A stretch of 64,000 bases of DNA, taken from contig JANQED010000165.1 in assembly GCA_028278545.1 (NCBI GenBank), positions 162,037 to 226,036 on the forward strand, written 5' to 3'. The notes beneath the pieces are model-generated. The model searched no databases and had not been told where the DNA came from. It was given only the letters and a program-made list of their open reading frames with translations. Every line of letters begins with the position of its first letter. Position 1 is the first letter of the stretch. The translations under genes and the position numbers were made by a program. Below are positions 33,364 through 41,192 of the stretch, in pieces. The stretch comes from Anaerolineales bacterium (lineage in GTDB: Bacteria; Chloroflexota; Anaerolineae; Anaerolineales; UBA11858).

Positions 33364-34386
33364 GTGACAGAAAATCAAAAACCATTATTGGAAGTTAAGA
33401 ACTTGAAAACGTATTTCTATACACGGGATGGGATTGTCAAAGCTGTCGATGGAGTTGATTTTCAAGTCAAGCCAGGTGAAGTGCTAGGGGTGGTAGGCGA
33501 GTCGGGGTGCGGTAAAAGTGTGACATCGCTCTCAATCATGCGCTTGATTAAGAAGCCTGGAAAGATCATGGGCGGCGAGGTTCTGTTTGATGGCAAGAAT
33601 CTCCTCGATCTCCCGGAAAAGAGAATGGTGGATGTTCGAGGGAATGATATATCGATCATTTTTCAACAGCCTCAAAGCAGTTTGAATCCGGTATTTAATG
33701 TAGGGAATCAGGTTTCGGAGGTATTTCGCCTTCACAGTAATTTGAAGAAAAATCAGATCAAGAAACGGACTGTCGGACTGTTTCAGCAGGTTGGTATTCC
33801 TGATGCTGATGAGAAAGTACGCTCTTATCCACACGAAATGTCGGGGGGGCAGGCACAGCGAGTGATGATTGCGATGGGCTTGGCCCTCGATCCAAAGTTG
33901 CTGATTGCTGATGAGCCAACGACTGCTTTAGATGTGACTATTCAGGCCCAGATTTTGGACTTGATGCGCGCGCTAAAAGATAATCAGGGTACGGCAATGA
34001 TCCTGATTACCCATGATCTTGGTGTGATCGCTGAAATGGCTGATCGGGTGGCGGTCATGTATGCTGGTGTGATCTTCGAACAAACCGATGTGCGTACACT
34101 CTTCAACAAGCCTTTACATCCCTACACACAAGGATTGCTCGAATCCATTCCAGCTCTGGGCGAATTCAAAGAGTATCTTACGGTTATCCCGGGTTCGGTT
34201 CCGAGTCTGATTGATTTGCCGCCGGGGTGCAGATTTGCTTCTCGCTGTGGAGCGCGTACAAAATATGATTTGAACATATGCACGGAGATTGAACCCACGC
34301 TAAATGATCTATCCCCCAGCCATTCGGTGCGATGTTGGTTATATCAGGATTATGAGGGCCATCAAGCGATTTTAGATGTTGCGTGA
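33364..34386 (+). CDS. ABC transporter ATPase, DppD/OppD type
   Basis: A 340-residue ATPase. Walker A GESGCGKS near residue 46, Q-loop [10 protein letters not shown], signature MSGGQAQRV, Walker [14 protein letters not shown] and switch His in THDLG. The C-terminal oligopeptide-type extension has [10 protein letters not shown] with cysteines that may bind a cluster, as seen in other OppD/F proteins. The GTG start at 33364 lacks a strong Shine-Dalgarno. It energises the importer whose binding protein and permeases are at 14954-19573. Confidence 0.93.
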   Translation: MTENQKPLLEVKNLKTYFYTRDGIVKAVDGVDFQVKPGEVLGVVGESGCGKSVTSLSIMRLIKKPGKIMGGEVLFDGKNLLDLPEKRMVDVRGNDISIIFQQPQSSLNPVFNVGNQVSEVFRLHSNLKKNQIKKRTVGLFQQVGIPDADEKVRSYPHEMSGGQAQRVMIAMGLALDPKLLIADEPTTALDVTIQAQILDLMRALKDNQGTAMILITHDLGVIAEMADRVAVMYAGVIFEQTDVRTLFNKPLHPYTQGLLESIPALGEFKEYLTVIPGSVPSLIDLPPGCRFASRCGARTKYDLNICTEIEPTLNDLSPSHSVRCWLYQDYEGHQAILDVA

Positions 34387-34399
34387 CAGAGAAATTCAT

Positions 34400-35383
34400 A
34401 TGAGTGAAGATAGCAAAGCGAATGCCTTAGTTCAGGTTGATCACCTGAAGAAATATTATCCTGTTCGTGGTGGAGTTCTCAGGCAAATTACGGCCTGGGT
34501 TCAAGCGGTGGATGACGTCAGTTTTGAGATTCAGCCTGGGGAGACGGTTGGCCTGGTTGGAGAATCGGGCTGTGGCAAGACGACGGTAGGCAGAACAATT
34601 TTGAACTTGATAGACCCTACCGATGGAGAAGTGTTCTTTGAAAGCAAGAACATCTATGATTTGGGGAAGAAGGAGTTGAAGCAGCTCCGCAGTGAGATGC
34701 AGATTATTTTTCAAGATCCGTTTGCCTCTCTCGATCCACGATTATCAATTGCCGATTCGATTGGTCAGGGCCTGAGAATTCACAAAAGGGGCTCGCGAAG
34801 GGAGCGCTTCGAGCAGGTACTGGACATTTTGAATAAAGTCGGTCTCGAAGAATATCATGCTCGACGATTCCCCCATGAATTTTCCGGGGGACAGCGCCAG
34901 AGGATCGGGATTGCGCGAGCGCTTGCCCTGAAGCCGAAGTTTATCGTCTGTGATGAGCCAGTATCTGCACTAGACGTTTCGATACAGTCTCAGGTGTTGA
35001 ACCTTCTCAGAGACCTTCAAAAGGAGTTCAACCTGGCTTATCTATTCATTGCGCATAACCTGTCGGTCGTGGAACACATTTCGAATCGCGTTGCTGTGAT
35101 GTATTTAGGAAAAATTGTGGAGTTTGCCACGCGGGAGGAGTTGTTCAGAGAGCCGTTGCACCCCTACACTCAAGCATTGATGTCTGCCGTCCCGGTGCCA
35201 AATCCTGATTATGAGCGCAACCGCATTATCCTGGAAGGAGATGTCCCCAGTCCCCTAGACCCGCCAAGCGGATGTCGCTTCCATCCAAGATGTCCGAGTG
35301 TAATGGATCATTGTAAGGAACGAGAGCCAGAAATGAAACCCCATTCATCGGGGAGCCAAGTGGCTTGTTGGTTATATGAATAG
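34400..35383 (+). CDS. ABC transporter ATPase, DppF/OppF type
   Basis: A 327-residue ATPase. It has the N-terminal [10 protein letters not shown] typical of DppF, Walker [11 protein letters not shown]-loop [12 protein letters not shown], signature FSGGQRQRI and Walker [13 protein letters not shown]. The C-terminal CRFHPRCP segment is the usual oligopeptide-ATPase extension. It forms the heterodimer with the preceding gene. The ATG at 34400 is preferred over an upstream TTG that would overlap the DppD-type gene. The last eight bases overlap the next gene. Confidence 0.93.
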   Translation: MSEDSKANALVQVDHLKKYYPVRGGVLRQITAWVQAVDDVSFEIQPGETVGLVGESGCGKTTVGRTILNLIDPTDGEVFFESKNIYDLGKKELKQLRSEMQIIFQDPFASLDPRLSIADSIGQGLRIHKRGSRRERFEQVLDILNKVGLEEYHARRFPHEFSGGQRQRIGIARALALKPKFIVCDEPVSALDVSIQSQVLNLLRDLQKEFNLAYLFIAHNLSVVEHISNRVAVMYLGKIVEFATREELFREPLHPYTQALMSAVPVPNPDYERNRIILEGDVPSPLDPPSGCRFHPRCPSVMDHCKEREPEMKPHSSGSQVACWLYE

Positions 35384-36350
35384 AAAACGATTGCAAGATT
35401 GTCATGTCTTGGTCACACCCACTTCGTATGGCAGGGATGATGAGGAGCTAAAACGGGTCTTAGAAGCGCAAGTCGGTAAAGTGACCTATAACACCACCGG
35501 GCGGCCATTGACGGATTTGGAATTGATTGAGTTGATCGAGGATGTGGATGGGTATATTGCTGGGTTGGATGTGATCAGCAGGGAAGTTTTGCAAGCGGCC
35601 AAGAATTTACAGGTGGTTGCCCGTTATGGTGTTGGGGTTGACAATGTTGATCTTGAGGCCGCTCAGGAATGCGGCATCATTGTCACGAATACGCCGGGCG
35701 CTAATGCCGCTTCAGTCGCGGAATTGACGGTTGGCCTGCTCCTGTCGATGACGCGCAATTTGGTGCCTGCTGTTTTATCGACAAGAGCAGGACAGTGGCC
35801 GCGTTTGCGGGGGCAAACCCTGGCAGGCAGCACTGTGGGTTTGATCGGATTTGGAAATATTGGAAAGCAGGTAGCCCGCAAATTGGCTGGATTTGATTGT
35901 AAAGTGCTCGTTTATGACACTCATCCAGATGCCGAATTTGCCAGGGAGTGTGGCATCAAGCTAACTTCGTTCGATGATGTTATTTCAAACGCAGATTTTT
36001 TGTCACTTCATTGCAGCCTGGTTCCAGATACGCATCACTTGATCGATGCAACGTGTATCGCGAAGATGAGAGATGGAGTCTCATTGGTTAATACCGCTCG
36101 TGGTGAATTAATTGATGAAGCCGCATTACTTGAGGCACTCAACTCAGGAAAAATACGTGGTGCCGCGCTGGATGTTTTTTCGCAACAACCTCCTGATCCA
36201 AGTCACGCCCTGTTGCAGCATCCTAGTGTTTTGGTCACTCCCCATATGGGGTCTCACACCAATGGGGCTACAAACAATATGGGTTGGGGCGCTTTGAATA
36301 ATTGCCTGGCAGTGTTGGGAGCAGAGAAGCCCATCAACCCGGTAACATAA
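35376..36350 (+). CDS. D-2-hydroxyacid dehydrogenase (phosphoglycerate dehydrogenase-like)
   Basis: A 324-residue NAD-dependent dehydrogenase. Nucleotide motif GLIGFGNIGKQVA near residue 150 with an acidic residue (VYDTHPD) after strand 2, favouring NAD. Catalytic Arg in NTARGE, Glu region in DVFSQQPP and His in TPHMGSHT are present. It would interconvert a 2-hydroxyacid and a 2-oxoacid, suiting the KDPG aldolase next to it in a sugar-acid route. It lacks the ACT domain of serine-pathway SerA, supporting a catabolic role. Confidence 0.9.
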   Translation: MNRKRLQDCHVLVTPTSYGRDDEELKRVLEAQVGKVTYNTTGRPLTDLELIELIEDVDGYIAGLDVISREVLQAAKNLQVVARYGVGVDNVDLEAAQECGIIVTNTPGANAASVAELTVGLLLSMTRNLVPAVLSTRAGQWPRLRGQTLAGSTVGLIGFGNIGKQVARKLAGFDCKVLVYDTHPDAEFARECGIKLTSFDDVISNADFLSLHCSLVPDTHHLIDATCIAKMRDGVSLVNTARGELIDEAALLEALNSGKIRGAALDVFSQQPPDPSHALLQHPSVLVTPHMGSHTNGATNNMGWGALNNCLAVLGAEKPINPVT

Positions 36351-36366
36351 CGGATAAATAGTAAAG

Positions 36367-37008
36367 ATGAAGAAAGAAATTTTGAGCAGGATTCAAGAAC
36401 TTGGGTTGTTGGCAGTCATTAGGGCTGAAAGCGTAGAGTTAGCGATCAAGATTGTAGATGCGTTGGTTTTGGGTGGGGTGACGGGAATTGAAATTACATT
36501 TACTACCCCAAATGCGTTGTCGGCAGTGGAAGCGCTGAGCCAAAAGTATGCTCAGAGGATTGTGTTGGGAATGGGCACTCTTACCCAATTGGATCAGCCG
36601 GAGGCAGCCAAGCAGGCTGGTGCACAGTTTTTGGTCAGCCCACATACTGAAACGGAACTGGCCCTGGCGATGAAGAAAACGAGTTTGCCCATCATGATGG
36701 GGGCATTAACGCCTTCAGAATTTGTTCGATCCTATCAACTGGGGTCAGATGTGGTCAAACTATTCCCAGGGTCGTTGGGCGGACCGAGTTATGTCAAGTC
36801 GCTTCGAGGGCCATTCCCGGATATTCCGGTGATGCCCACTGGCGGAGTCAATCTCGACAATATCCCTGATTGGTTCGCGTCTGGAGTTTTTGCTGTGGGT
36901 GTGGGTTCGGCCTTATTCCCAAGTGACTGGGTCAAAGAGAATAGGTTTTCTGATATCTCGGAGCGGGCCGCACAGTATGTTCAGATAGTTCAAAAATCCC
37001 GTCGGTAG
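36367..37008 (+). CDS. eda: KDPG/KHG aldolase (Eda family)
   Basis: A 213-residue class I aldolase. It has VIRAESVE, a Glu at GIEITFTTP, GMGTLTQ, the carboxylate-binding region and the Schiff-base lysine in DVVKLFPGSLGGPSYVKSL near residue 130, followed by PTGGVNLDN. It cleaves 2-keto-3-deoxy-6-phosphogluconate, or 4-hydroxy-2-oxoglutarate, to pyruvate and an aldehyde. It appears to close the catabolic run. Together with the FGGY kinase at the other end it suggests phosphorylation of a 2-keto-3-deoxy acid. No terminator is evident in the 37 bases before the convergent neighbour. Confidence 0.9.
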   Translation: MKKEILSRIQELGLLAVIRAESVELAIKIVDALVLGGVTGIEITFTTPNALSAVEALSQKYAQRIVLGMGTLTQLDQPEAAKQAGAQFLVSPHTETELALAMKKTSLPIMMGALTPSEFVRSYQLGSDVVKLFPGSLGGPSYVKSLRGPFPDIPVMPTGGVNLDNIPDWFASGVFAVGVGSALFPSDWVKENRFSDISERAAQYVQIVQKSRR

Positions 37009-37045
37009 CTGTATCTTGCCGGTATCCCTCACATGCACGACTGCT

Positions 37046-37417
37046 TTATTTAGCCTTTTTCTTCCTTTTCGTCGGCTTGGGCTTGAGGGAAGACACGTAC
37101 TCGAAGCTGATGTCAAAATATTTCTTCAAGTCCTCCGTCTTTTCGAGCAACTTGCCTGGAATTTCGACATATTCCTTCATCACTCTTCCATGCTGCACGC
37201 AGAGCTGTGTTTCGTATGCCTTCAAGAAGGATTCCCGTTCTTCGGTTGGGAGCCGCAGTGCCAGTTTGCCCTCCTTGGTCAGGAAGCTGAACATATGACC
37301 GTTTAGGGAGGTGTAGGGCATCGTAGCACCTTTCCGATCCACGCCCGGATTTGTTGCGACCAGCTTCTCGTACAAGGTTAGGTTGGCTGCATATCTTTTA
37401 TCCGCTGCCTGACTCAT
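37046..37417 (-). CDS. small uncharacterised protein (possibly TfoX-N-like)
   Basis: A 123-residue soluble protein with a Lys-rich end (KPKPTKRKKKAK). A central stretch (ATMPYTSLNGHMFSFLTKEG, then LALRLPTEERESFLKAY) has the look of TfoX N-terminal or YjbR-like small domains, which pair a MPY/F segment with a KLALRLP strand. This resemblance is weak and I do not assign a function. It is followed in the same direction, upstream, by the heme oxygenase gene 57 bases away, so the two may be co-transcribed. Confidence 0.6.
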   Translation of the reverse strand: MSQAADKRYAANLTLYEKLVATNPGVDRKGATMPYTSLNGHMFSFLTKEGKLALRLPTEERESFLKAYETQLCVQHGRVMKEYVEIPGKLLEKTEDLKKYFDISFEYVSSLKPKPTKRKKKAK

Positions 37418-37473
37418 GTTTTGGCCTCCTTCTCAATCCATAATCCTGACATTTTGGCGCACATCGCGTGTGT

Positions 37474-38118
37474 TCAGTCTTCCGCGGTTGAAGTCATCAT
37501 TGAATCGAATACCTTTCGATTCAGCGCAAAAGCGTGATTGGCTTCATCCACTATTTTCTGGGAGGTGATTTCATCAAGCGGCATGGAATCTAGTTGTGCA
37601 CGGTATGCGTCTTTGAATTGTGAGTGATCCGTGATCTGTGGGAAATCGTAAAACGCCAGTCCTTCGTTGGATGAGAGATTGAACGTCTTTTTGACGATTC
37701 GTCTCAGCACCTGACCACCCGATAAGTCGCCTAAATACCGCGTGTAGTGATGCGCGATCAGGCCCTCGACCCACTCATTAGAAAGCGATGCAATACGCTT
37801 CACATAGTTTACTGTAGCCTTGTGGGGGAGTATATCTTCCCAGTGATTGCCCTCATAAAAGTAGTTGAGATCTTGTATCAGCGCATTTCTGCGGTACAGC
37901 GATGGATAATAAATTCTTCCAAAAACACTATGCTTGCGATGATGCTCTTGATGTTCTTCCAGCGCGGTGTAGATGTGGAACAGTTGCACCAGGAACTCGC
38001 TGTAAACGTCAAGTGATAAGCGCCCGGCGAAAAATTGGCGAATGAACGGGGTGCGTTCCGCCTGACGGTGAGCCTCTTTCGTGCCTTCGCGCAAATGATC
38101 AGATAGGGGGAATACCAT
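37474..38118 (-). CDS. biliverdin-producing heme oxygenase
   Basis: A 214-residue all-helical protein. The proximal heme ligand is expected at His17 in TKEAHRQAE, and the distal-helix signature RYLGDLSGGQVLRR carries the GxxxG kink, near residue 130. It opens heme to biliverdin, CO and iron using O2 and reductant, in the cytoplasm. The family needs O2, which is notable beside so many ferredoxin-dependent anaerobic enzymes. The ATG at 38118 is chosen because the frame upstream lacks family similarity; AGGAG lies about 12 bases before it. A TATAAT on the minus strand at 38163-38158 may be its -10. It is divergent from the stressosome operon. Confidence 0.9.
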   Translation of the reverse strand: MVFPLSDHLREGTKEAHRQAERTPFIRQFFAGRLSLDVYSEFLVQLFHIYTALEEHQEHHRKHSVFGRIYYPSLYRRNALIQDLNYFYEGNHWEDILPHKATVNYVKRIASLSNEWVEGLIAHHYTRYLGDLSGGQVLRRIVKKTFNLSSNEGLAFYDFPQITDHSQFKDAYRAQLDSMPLDEITSQKIVDEANHAFALNRKVFDSMMTSTAED

Positions 38119-38528
38119 TAAAATTCTATTCTCCTTTTGGTTTTTCTGAATATTATCATTATAAACTAAGATAATCCAGGCCGCATCACAGCAAGACCCG
38201 GCTTTCTTGAAGTCGCGGTTGCGAGACGAACGCGTCGTGGGGGCTGAAAACGGCTTTTTGCCCAATCCAGCCACCAACGCGATTGGGTCGCTGCCCAAAA
38301 TATTGTTTCCGCATCTCTCATTGCTGGGCTTTCCTAAAGCCTAGCGTGCCTTTCGGGGGTGATTTCCGGGTTTTTTGGGAATAGTGTATAATATTAATGC
38401 GATTTCATACAGGGAAGCACAATGATTTGGCACGCATATTGCAATGAAATGTATGGGGGTATCGAAACTCCGCTGAGAGCAACGTTCTTAGCTACCCTTT
38501 TATCTAGAAACTAATGGGAGAAAGAGTC
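38119..38528. other. intergenic region between heme oxygenase and stressosome operons
   Basis: About 410 bases without a gene. It holds a minus-strand TATAAT (38163-38158) 40 bases before the heme oxygenase ATG, a plus-strand TATAAT at 38387-38392 without a good -35, and the sigma-54-like element at 38428-38443. The first part is an unlikely in-frame extension of heme oxygenase. Confidence 0.6.
38428..38443 (+). promoter_or_regulatory. sigma-54-type (-24/-12) promoter before the stressosome operon
   Basis: TGGCACG (38428-38434), four bases and TTGCA (38439-38443) match the RpoN consensus, with the invariant GG and GC exactly ten bases apart. The start point would be near 38455, giving a leader of about 75 bases before the ATG at 38529. 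I see no rpoN or enhancer-binding protein gene in the window. Confidence 0.55.
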
Positions 38529-39395
38529 ATGTCGAAAGAAAAACAAACTCCAAAAACCATCGCAGAGATTCTCACTGAAAACGAAGACAAGCTGCTGGCA
38601 GCCTGGGTGAAAACCATCATTTCTCAAGCTGATTCGCGGACGGGCGCGCTGATGACTGAGCAAGAACTTGGGAAGCAGGCAGCAGAAGTGTTAGCGGCGC
38701 TCAGAGTGGCGTTGACCGCCGAAAAATTTGATGACCTTACGCGCCCCGAGTTCGCGGAGGTGGTTAGCCTGATGCAGGAAATCAGCGCTTCGCGAGCCGA
38801 GCAGGGTTTCACCCCTTCAGAGACGGCAAGCTTTGTCTTCTCGCTCAAGAACACCTTGCTTGAGTATATGCAGAAGGAACTCAGTGACCAGCCTGAGCTG
38901 CTCAACACAGAGGTTGTCAAGACGAACAACTTTATTGACAATTTGGGGCTGATCACGTTCGAAACCTTCGCGAAGACGCGTGAGAAGATCATTTACGAAC
39001 AAAGCGAAGCACTGATCGAGCTTGCCACACCGATCATTCAATTGTGGGATGAGATCATCATGCTGCCTCTGGTTGGCGTTGTAGATACCAGGCGTTCCCA
39101 ACAAATCATCGAGAACATGCTCGAAAAGATCGTCCAATACCAGGCGGTCGTTGCGATTCTGGATGTAACCGGCGTGCCGATTATCGACACTCGCGTGGCT
39201 CAGCACTTGATACAAACCGTGACAGCGGCCAAGATGCTGGGCACCGAGGTTGTGATCACCGGCTTCAGCCCACAGGTGGCCCAAACCCTGGTGGTACTGA
39301 ATATGGACTTAAGCGCTATCCGCACAAAGGGAACGCTAAAAGCTGGGGTGGCTGAAGCGCTGAGAATCGTTGGAAAGCAGATCGCTGCACAGTAA
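38529..39395 (+). CDS. rsbR: RsbR-like stressosome protein (STAS domain)
   Basis: A 288-residue protein. The N-terminal helical RsbR sensor domain covers residues 1-145 (ILTENEDKLLAAWVKTI). The C-terminal STAS domain covers about 165-285. Two phosphorylatable threonines are conserved relative to B. subtilis RsbRA: Thr221 in VPIIDTRVAQ and Thr253 in SPQVAQTLV. RsbR and RsbS build the icosahedral stressosome that captures RsbT. GGGAGA seven bases before the ATG at 38529 favours it over an ATG at 38514. It heads the operon. Confidence 0.9.
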   Translation: MSKEKQTPKTIAEILTENEDKLLAAWVKTIISQADSRTGALMTEQELGKQAAEVLAALRVALTAEKFDDLTRPEFAEVVSLMQEISASRAEQGFTPSETASFVFSLKNTLLEYMQKELSDQPELLNTEVVKTNNFIDNLGLITFETFAKTREKIIYEQSEALIELATPIIQLWDEIIMLPLVGVVDTRRSQQIIENMLEKIVQYQAVVAILDVTGVPIIDTRVAQHLIQTVTAAKMLGTEVVITGFSPQVAQTLVVLNMDLSAIRTKGTLKAGVAEALRIVGKQIAAQ

Positions 39396-39404
39396 GAGGG
39401 CGCT

Positions 39405-39773
39405 ATGGCCAAGATACCGATATTGAAACTCGGGGATATTCTCCTAAGCACGATCCAGATCGACCTGACAGATCAGGATGCCCTTGTTTTTCAAGATGAT
39501 CTCTTGACAAATGTGAAAGAGACCAATGCCGAGGGTGTCATTATCGATATTACCGGCCTTGATGTGGTCGATTCCTTTATGGCGCGGGTGATCAACGACA
39601 CCGCGAATATGGCCCATATCCTGGGGGCGGAGGTCGTATTATGTGGAATGCGGCCGGATGTCGCACTGGCGCTGATCGAGATGGGGCGTCAACTGATTGG
39701 CGTGGAGACGGCGCTCAATCTGCAAGAGGGGATGGAAAAGTTAATCAGCATCATCGAGGGGAAAAGGAAATGA
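39405..39773 (+). CDS. rsbS: RsbS-like stressosome scaffold (STAS)
   Basis: A 122-residue single STAS domain. The phosphorylation serine, Ser57 in LDVVDSFMAR, matches Ser59 of RsbS. It provides the scaffold core with RsbR and is the main RsbT binding partner. It starts nine bases after rsbR and overlaps rsbT by four bases. Confidence 0.92.
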   Translation: MAKIPILKLGDILLSTIQIDLTDQDALVFQDDLLTNVKETNAEGVIIDITGLDVVDSFMARVINDTANMAHILGAEVVLCGMRPDVALALIEMGRQLIGVETALNLQEGMEKLISIIEGKRK

Positions 39774-40180
39774 GCACCCATTCTGGGGTAAAAATTGACT
39801 TAAGAAAACAGAGTGATGTCGTGGCTGCTCGACAGAGTGGTCGAAGGATTGCAAACGACCTGGGTTTCCGCTCCGCTGATCAAACCCGTCTCGCGACTGC
39901 CATCTCAGAGTTGGCGCGCAACGCGATTCAGTATGCCGGAGAGGGGGTGTGTTACATCACCGATGAATCAAACCAACATACGGCTAAGGTTCAGGTCGTA
40001 ATCGAAGATTTTGGCCCAGGGATTCCGGATATCGAAAAGGCGATGACGCTGGGCTTCAGCACCAGCGACGGCCTGGGCGCCGGGCTGCAGGGGGCCAAGC
40101 GACTGGTGCATGAGTTTGCCATCGAAACCGAACCTGGGCACACCAGGGTGACCATTGCAGTGTCTCGTCCTAAGGAGTAG
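39770..40180 (+). CDS. rsbT: RsbT-like switch kinase (HATPase)
   Basis: A 136-residue GHKL kinase. N box SELARNAIQYAGEG, G1 box EDFGPGIPD and G2 box GLGAGLQGAKRL are intact. RsbT phosphorylates RsbS and RsbR under stress, is released and activates a downstream partner. The true start is the ATG at 39770 within ATGA of rsbS; upstream frame extension is spurious. The downstream partner here may be the N-terminal domain of the GGDEF or HD-GYP proteins, not RsbU. Confidence 0.92.
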   Translation: MSTHSGVKIDLRKQSDVVAARQSGRRIANDLGFRSADQTRLATAISELARNAIQYAGEGVCYITDESNQHTAKVQVVIEDFGPGIPDIEKAMTLGFSTSDGLGAGLQGAKRLVHEFAIETEPGHTRVTIAVSRPKE

Positions 40181-40183
40181 CTC

Positions 40184-40621
40184 TTGACGCTTACAGCCCA
40201 TATCGAGAGAGTGAAAACCCTCGCGATTATCCCGGTAAGAGAGGCCTGGCAGGTTACGCAGGCCCAAAGGGAGGCCGCCTTGCTGGTGGATGCCCTCTGT
40301 TTTGGCGCGATTGAAAAATGCCAGATCATCACGGCCGTCACGGAGTTGGCGAACAACCTCCTGGTTCACGCCAGCCGGGGTGGGATCATCGCCATCCTTC
40401 AAATCAAATATAATGGGGAAACTGGGCTTGAGATCATTGCCGATGATGATGGTCCGGGCATCCCAGATATTGGGTGGGCGATCCAAGACGAGAATACAAC
40501 CAAGGGCGGTTTGGGCAGCGGGTTGGCGGGAACGAAGCGGCTCACGGATGAATTCGAAATTGCCTCGACCGTTGGCGTGGGAACGCGTGTTTTCGCCAGG
40601 AAATGGTTGCCATGCAAATAG
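40184..40621 (+). CDS. second HATPase protein (RsbT/anti-sigma-like)
   Basis: A 145-residue GHKL ATPase with ELANNLLVHASRGG, DDDGPGIPD and GLGSGLAGTKRL. The TTG start at 40184 is supported by AAGGAG (40172-40177) six bases before it. In many bacteria the fourth gene of such operons is a single protein with an HATPase domain fused to a SpoIIE-like phosphatase. Here this protein and the next gene, overlapping by ten bases, look like the two halves as separate polypeptides. It may act with the RsbX-like phosphatase to reset the system. Confidence 0.85.
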   Translation: MTLTAHIERVKTLAIIPVREAWQVTQAQREAALLVDALCFGAIEKCQIITAVTELANNLLVHASRGGIIAILQIKYNGETGLEIIADDDGPGIPDIGWAIQDENTTKGGLGSGLAGTKRLTDEFEIASTVGVGTRVFARKWLPCK

Positions 40622-41190
40622 CAGCAGCGAAGCGCGCTTATAAAAACGGGCCGCACTGTGGTGACCAGGCCAGCTATTGGCAAAGAGGATCAGTGGTTAT
40701 CCTCTGTATGGTTGACGGCCTTGGTCATGGAAAGCCCGCCGAAGAAGCGGCACTGGCAGCGGTGGATTACGTGGCTCGCCATCATTCACTGCCGCTGCAC
40801 GATTTGTTTGCTGGCTGTGATAAGGCATTGCGAAGAACCAGAGGGGTCGCGATGGGGATTGCGCTTGTTGATCAAAATGCAGAGACTCTCACCTATGCGG
40901 GGATTGGCAATACCCGCGCGGTGATTTTTGGTTCAGGGACAATTTCTCTTCGGGGAGACTGGGGCATTGTGGGGGCAGGCTACAGGAAGCTCTGTCCCGA
41001 AACCTTGTCGATTCACCCGGGCAACCTGGTCATTCTATACACCGACGGGATCAAAGAACGGCTTGATTTTTCAGGCTATCACGGGGCACTAGCTACAGAC
41101 CTTGATCGCTTTGCAGAACAGATCCTTCTAGATGGCGGGCGCGAGACCGATGACGCGGCTGTGTTGGTCTTTAGAAATGAAAGCATGTAG
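40612..41190 (+). CDS. rsbX: RsbX-like PP2C (SpoIIE-type) phosphatase
   Basis: A 192-residue minimal PP2C phosphatase. Metal-binding segments: GDQASYW, MVDGLGHG, LYTDGIKERL and ETDDAAVLVF. RsbX dephosphorylates RsbR/RsbS to reset the stressosome. ATG at 40612 with AGGAA seven bases upstream is preferred over 40603. It overlaps the HATPase gene by ten bases and is followed two bases later by the first GGDEF gene. Confidence 0.88.
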   Translation: MQIAAAKRAYKNGPHCGDQASYWQRGSVVILCMVDGLGHGKPAEEAALAAVDYVARHHSLPLHDLFAGCDKALRRTRGVAMGIALVDQNAETLTYAGIGNTRAVIFGSGTISLRGDWGIVGAGYRKLCPETLSIHPGNLVILYTDGIKERLDFSGYHGALATDLDRFAEQILLDGGRETDDAAVLVFRNESM

Positions 41191-41192
41191 CT

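Noticed and set aside
38119..38298. 60-residue N-terminal extension of heme oxygenase
   Set aside because: The extension has no family similarity; the ATG at 38118 gives the standard length of about 214 residues.
38360..38392. Sigma-B-like or sigma-70 promoter for the stressosome operon
   Set aside because: TATAAT is present, but no convincing -35 is found; the sigma-54-like element is the better candidate. It is not excluded.
39641..39769. N-terminal extension of RsbT inside rsbS
   Set aside because: It is an out-of-frame reading of rsbS; RsbT homology starts at the ATG at 39770.
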